32,842 nt of DNA. Origin: Mucilaginibacter sp. (GTDB taxonomy: Bacteria > Bacteroidota > Bacteroidia > Sphingobacteriales > Sphingobacteriaceae). Where the stretch lies: NCBI GenBank assembly GCA_016763755.1, contig JAESTD010000049.1:1-32842 (forward strand), read 5' to 3'. Below the pieces are notes generated by a model. That model was not told where the DNA came from, searched no databases, and saw nothing but the letters and a program-made list of their open reading frames with translations. Both the position numbers and the translations under genes were made by a program. Positions 31,900 through 32,842 of this stretch are shown one piece after another (within the stretch, counting starts at the first letter, position 1; the number at the start of each line of letters is the position of its first letter).

Positions 31900-32667
31900 C
31901 TACGCGCCTTTCTTTTGTAAGCTTTGCATCAACTGATCATACAGATCATCGCTTTTGGTTTTATGCGGTTTCAATTTCTTGATGGTCGCTCGTTTACCTT
32001 TTGATTTTTGCTTAATGATGTTGAGCAATTCGTTGGTGTACTCATCCTTAAATTTGGATACATCAAATTTCTCGGCGTATTGTTTGATCAACGCCAGGCC
32101 AACATCAAGCTCTTTCTTGCTCACTTTCACATTATCGGCCAGATTGAGATCTTCTGTATCTCGTATCTGCTGGCCAAACCGGATGCGCGTCACCACAAGC
32201 ACATTATCTTGCGGATGCACAATGCACAAACTTTCGGTACTGCGCAATACAAATCTTGCCAGTCCGGCTTTGCCCGATTGTTTTAGAGCCTGAATAAGCA
32301 GGGCATAAGCTTTATTGTTTTTGGTATCCGGTTCGGTGTAGTACGATGTTTCATAAAACATCGGGTTTACATCTTTAATATCAACAAAGCTTTCAATTTC
32401 TATTACTTTGCTTTTCTCGGGCGCAGCTGCTTCAAAATCGGCATCGTCCATTATTACATAGTTGTCATTAAGCTTGTAACCTTTAACAATTTTGTCATAG
32501 GGGACTTCCTTGTGCGTTTTCTCGTTAACGCGCTGATAGCGGATGCGTTCGTGGTCGCGACCATCCAGCATGTCAAAATCAAGCGAGCTTGTTTGCACCG
32601 CCGAATACAGCTTAACAGGTATACTTACCAGCCCAAAGCCAAGCGAACCCTTCCAGATAGATCTCAT
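31900..32667 (-). CDS. ku: Ku protein, non-homologous end joining
   Basis: 255 aa. The start MRSIWKGSLGFGLVSIPVKL is diagnostic of bacterial Ku, followed by LDFDMLDGRDHERIRYQRVN and the Ku core beta-barrel (to about residue 200). The C-terminus is a Lys-rich tail (KGKRATIKKLKPHKTK). Bacterial Ku is a homodimer that threads onto double-strand break ends and recruits LigD. No ligD gene lies in the window. The gene is monocistronic, ended by the hairpin at 31808-31848. Confidence 0.95.
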   Translation of the reverse strand: MRSIWKGSLGFGLVSIPVKLYSAVQTSSLDFDMLDGRDHERIRYQRVNEKTHKEVPYDKIVKGYKLNDNYVIMDDADFEAAAPEKSKVIEIESFVDIKDVNPMFYETSYYTEPDTKNNKAYALLIQALKQSGKAGLARFVLRSTESLCIVHPQDNVLVVTRIRFGQQIRDTEDLNLADNVKVSKKELDVGLALIKQYAEKFDVSKFKDEYTNELLNIIKQKSKGKRATIKKLKPHKTKSDDLYDQLMQSLQKKGA

Positions 32668-32744
32668 AACATTACCATTGATGTGGATTTATATAACCAC
32701 GCTGAGTTAGAAAGAGTTTTAGAAAAATAGGTGTGTGAAAAATA

Positions 32745-32839
32745 CGTCATTGCGAGGTACGAAGCAATCTCTTTAAGCAAATCAAGAAAGCACAGCGTTA
32801 ACTTGTCCTGAAGAGATTGCTTCGTACCTCGCAATGACG
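32745..32839. repeat. GTCATTGCGAG inverted-repeat element, copy 2
   Basis: Arms of 29 bases at 32745-32773 and 32811-32839 are perfect inverted repeats around a 37-base centre containing CTTGTCCT. The outer and inner arm ends and the CTTGTCCT match copy 1 at 2937-3026. Upstream of ku and cut close to the end of the window. Confidence 0.9.
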
Positions 32840-32842
32840 CGT

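Noticed and set aside
1..32842. tRNA, rRNA or riboswitch genes
   Set aside because: No stretch with cloverleaf, rRNA or known riboswitch conserved sequence was recognised by eye; a covariance-model search would be decisive.

Overview
The window looks like chromosomal DNA of a Bacteroidota bacterium, most likely family Sphingobacteriaceae (Mucilaginibacter or Pedobacter type). The basis is the gene families: a long-form ispG with an insert domain, a MoxR-DUF58-BatA-DUF4175 operon, DUF4126, a PA2169-type protein and GYF_2-RDD proteins. Few genes show a clear Shine-Dalgarno sequence, and several -7 boxes match the Bacteroidota form TAnnTTTG. Base composition is moderate, with a few clearly AT-rich genes. 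The genus is an inference.

Layout. 1-852 is the 3' end of a hybrid histidine kinase. 900-2815 (minus strand) holds a tiny charged protein, an anti-sigma/sigma pair and a DUF4126 membrane protein. 3090-5687 (minus) is an mlaE-mlaF-mlaD phospholipid transporter operon. 5862-6992 (plus) is a secreted GH26 beta-mannanase, followed by an AT-rich frameshifted gene (7017-7794). 7806-9854 (minus) is ispG. 10030-13351 holds a lipoprotein, a beta-hydroxyacid dehydrogenase, a phosphotransferase split by a stop codon, and a membrane protein. 13369-23905 (minus) is a long co-directional block. In transcription order it is moxR (with an internal amber codon), DUF58, a BatA-domain protein, DUF4175, a 586-aa membrane protein, a Tat-targeted TldD and TldE. 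A DUF4159 gene diverges from it, followed by two tandem GYF_2-RDD membrane proteins (24130-26062).

26158-27850 is an AT-rich accessory islet with a membrane-anchored helical protein, a frameshifted HEPN-like gene and a possible gene remnant. The last part carries a DoxX-like protein, two small proteins, a single-domain response regulator, an acyl-CoA desaturase, a PA2169 four-helix protein, a lipoprotein and the NHEJ protein Ku.

The most notable structure lies across genes. Four short repeat families are scattered here: GTCATTGCGAG long inverted repeats; CTCTCC/GGAGAG palindromes confined to the moxR/BatA block; a TGTCCGTCCG element found mostly inside coding sequence and always on the same strand; and 7-bp-period tandem repeats. 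The last family lies between genes at one site but has also entered the ispG reading frame twice without breaking it. Four genes are disrupted: two by a single in-frame stop and two by a +1 frame change. The moxR stop replaces a conserved tryptophan. No tRNA, rRNA, CRISPR array, prophage or complete insertion sequence was recognised. No stretch longer than 300 bases is without a gene.
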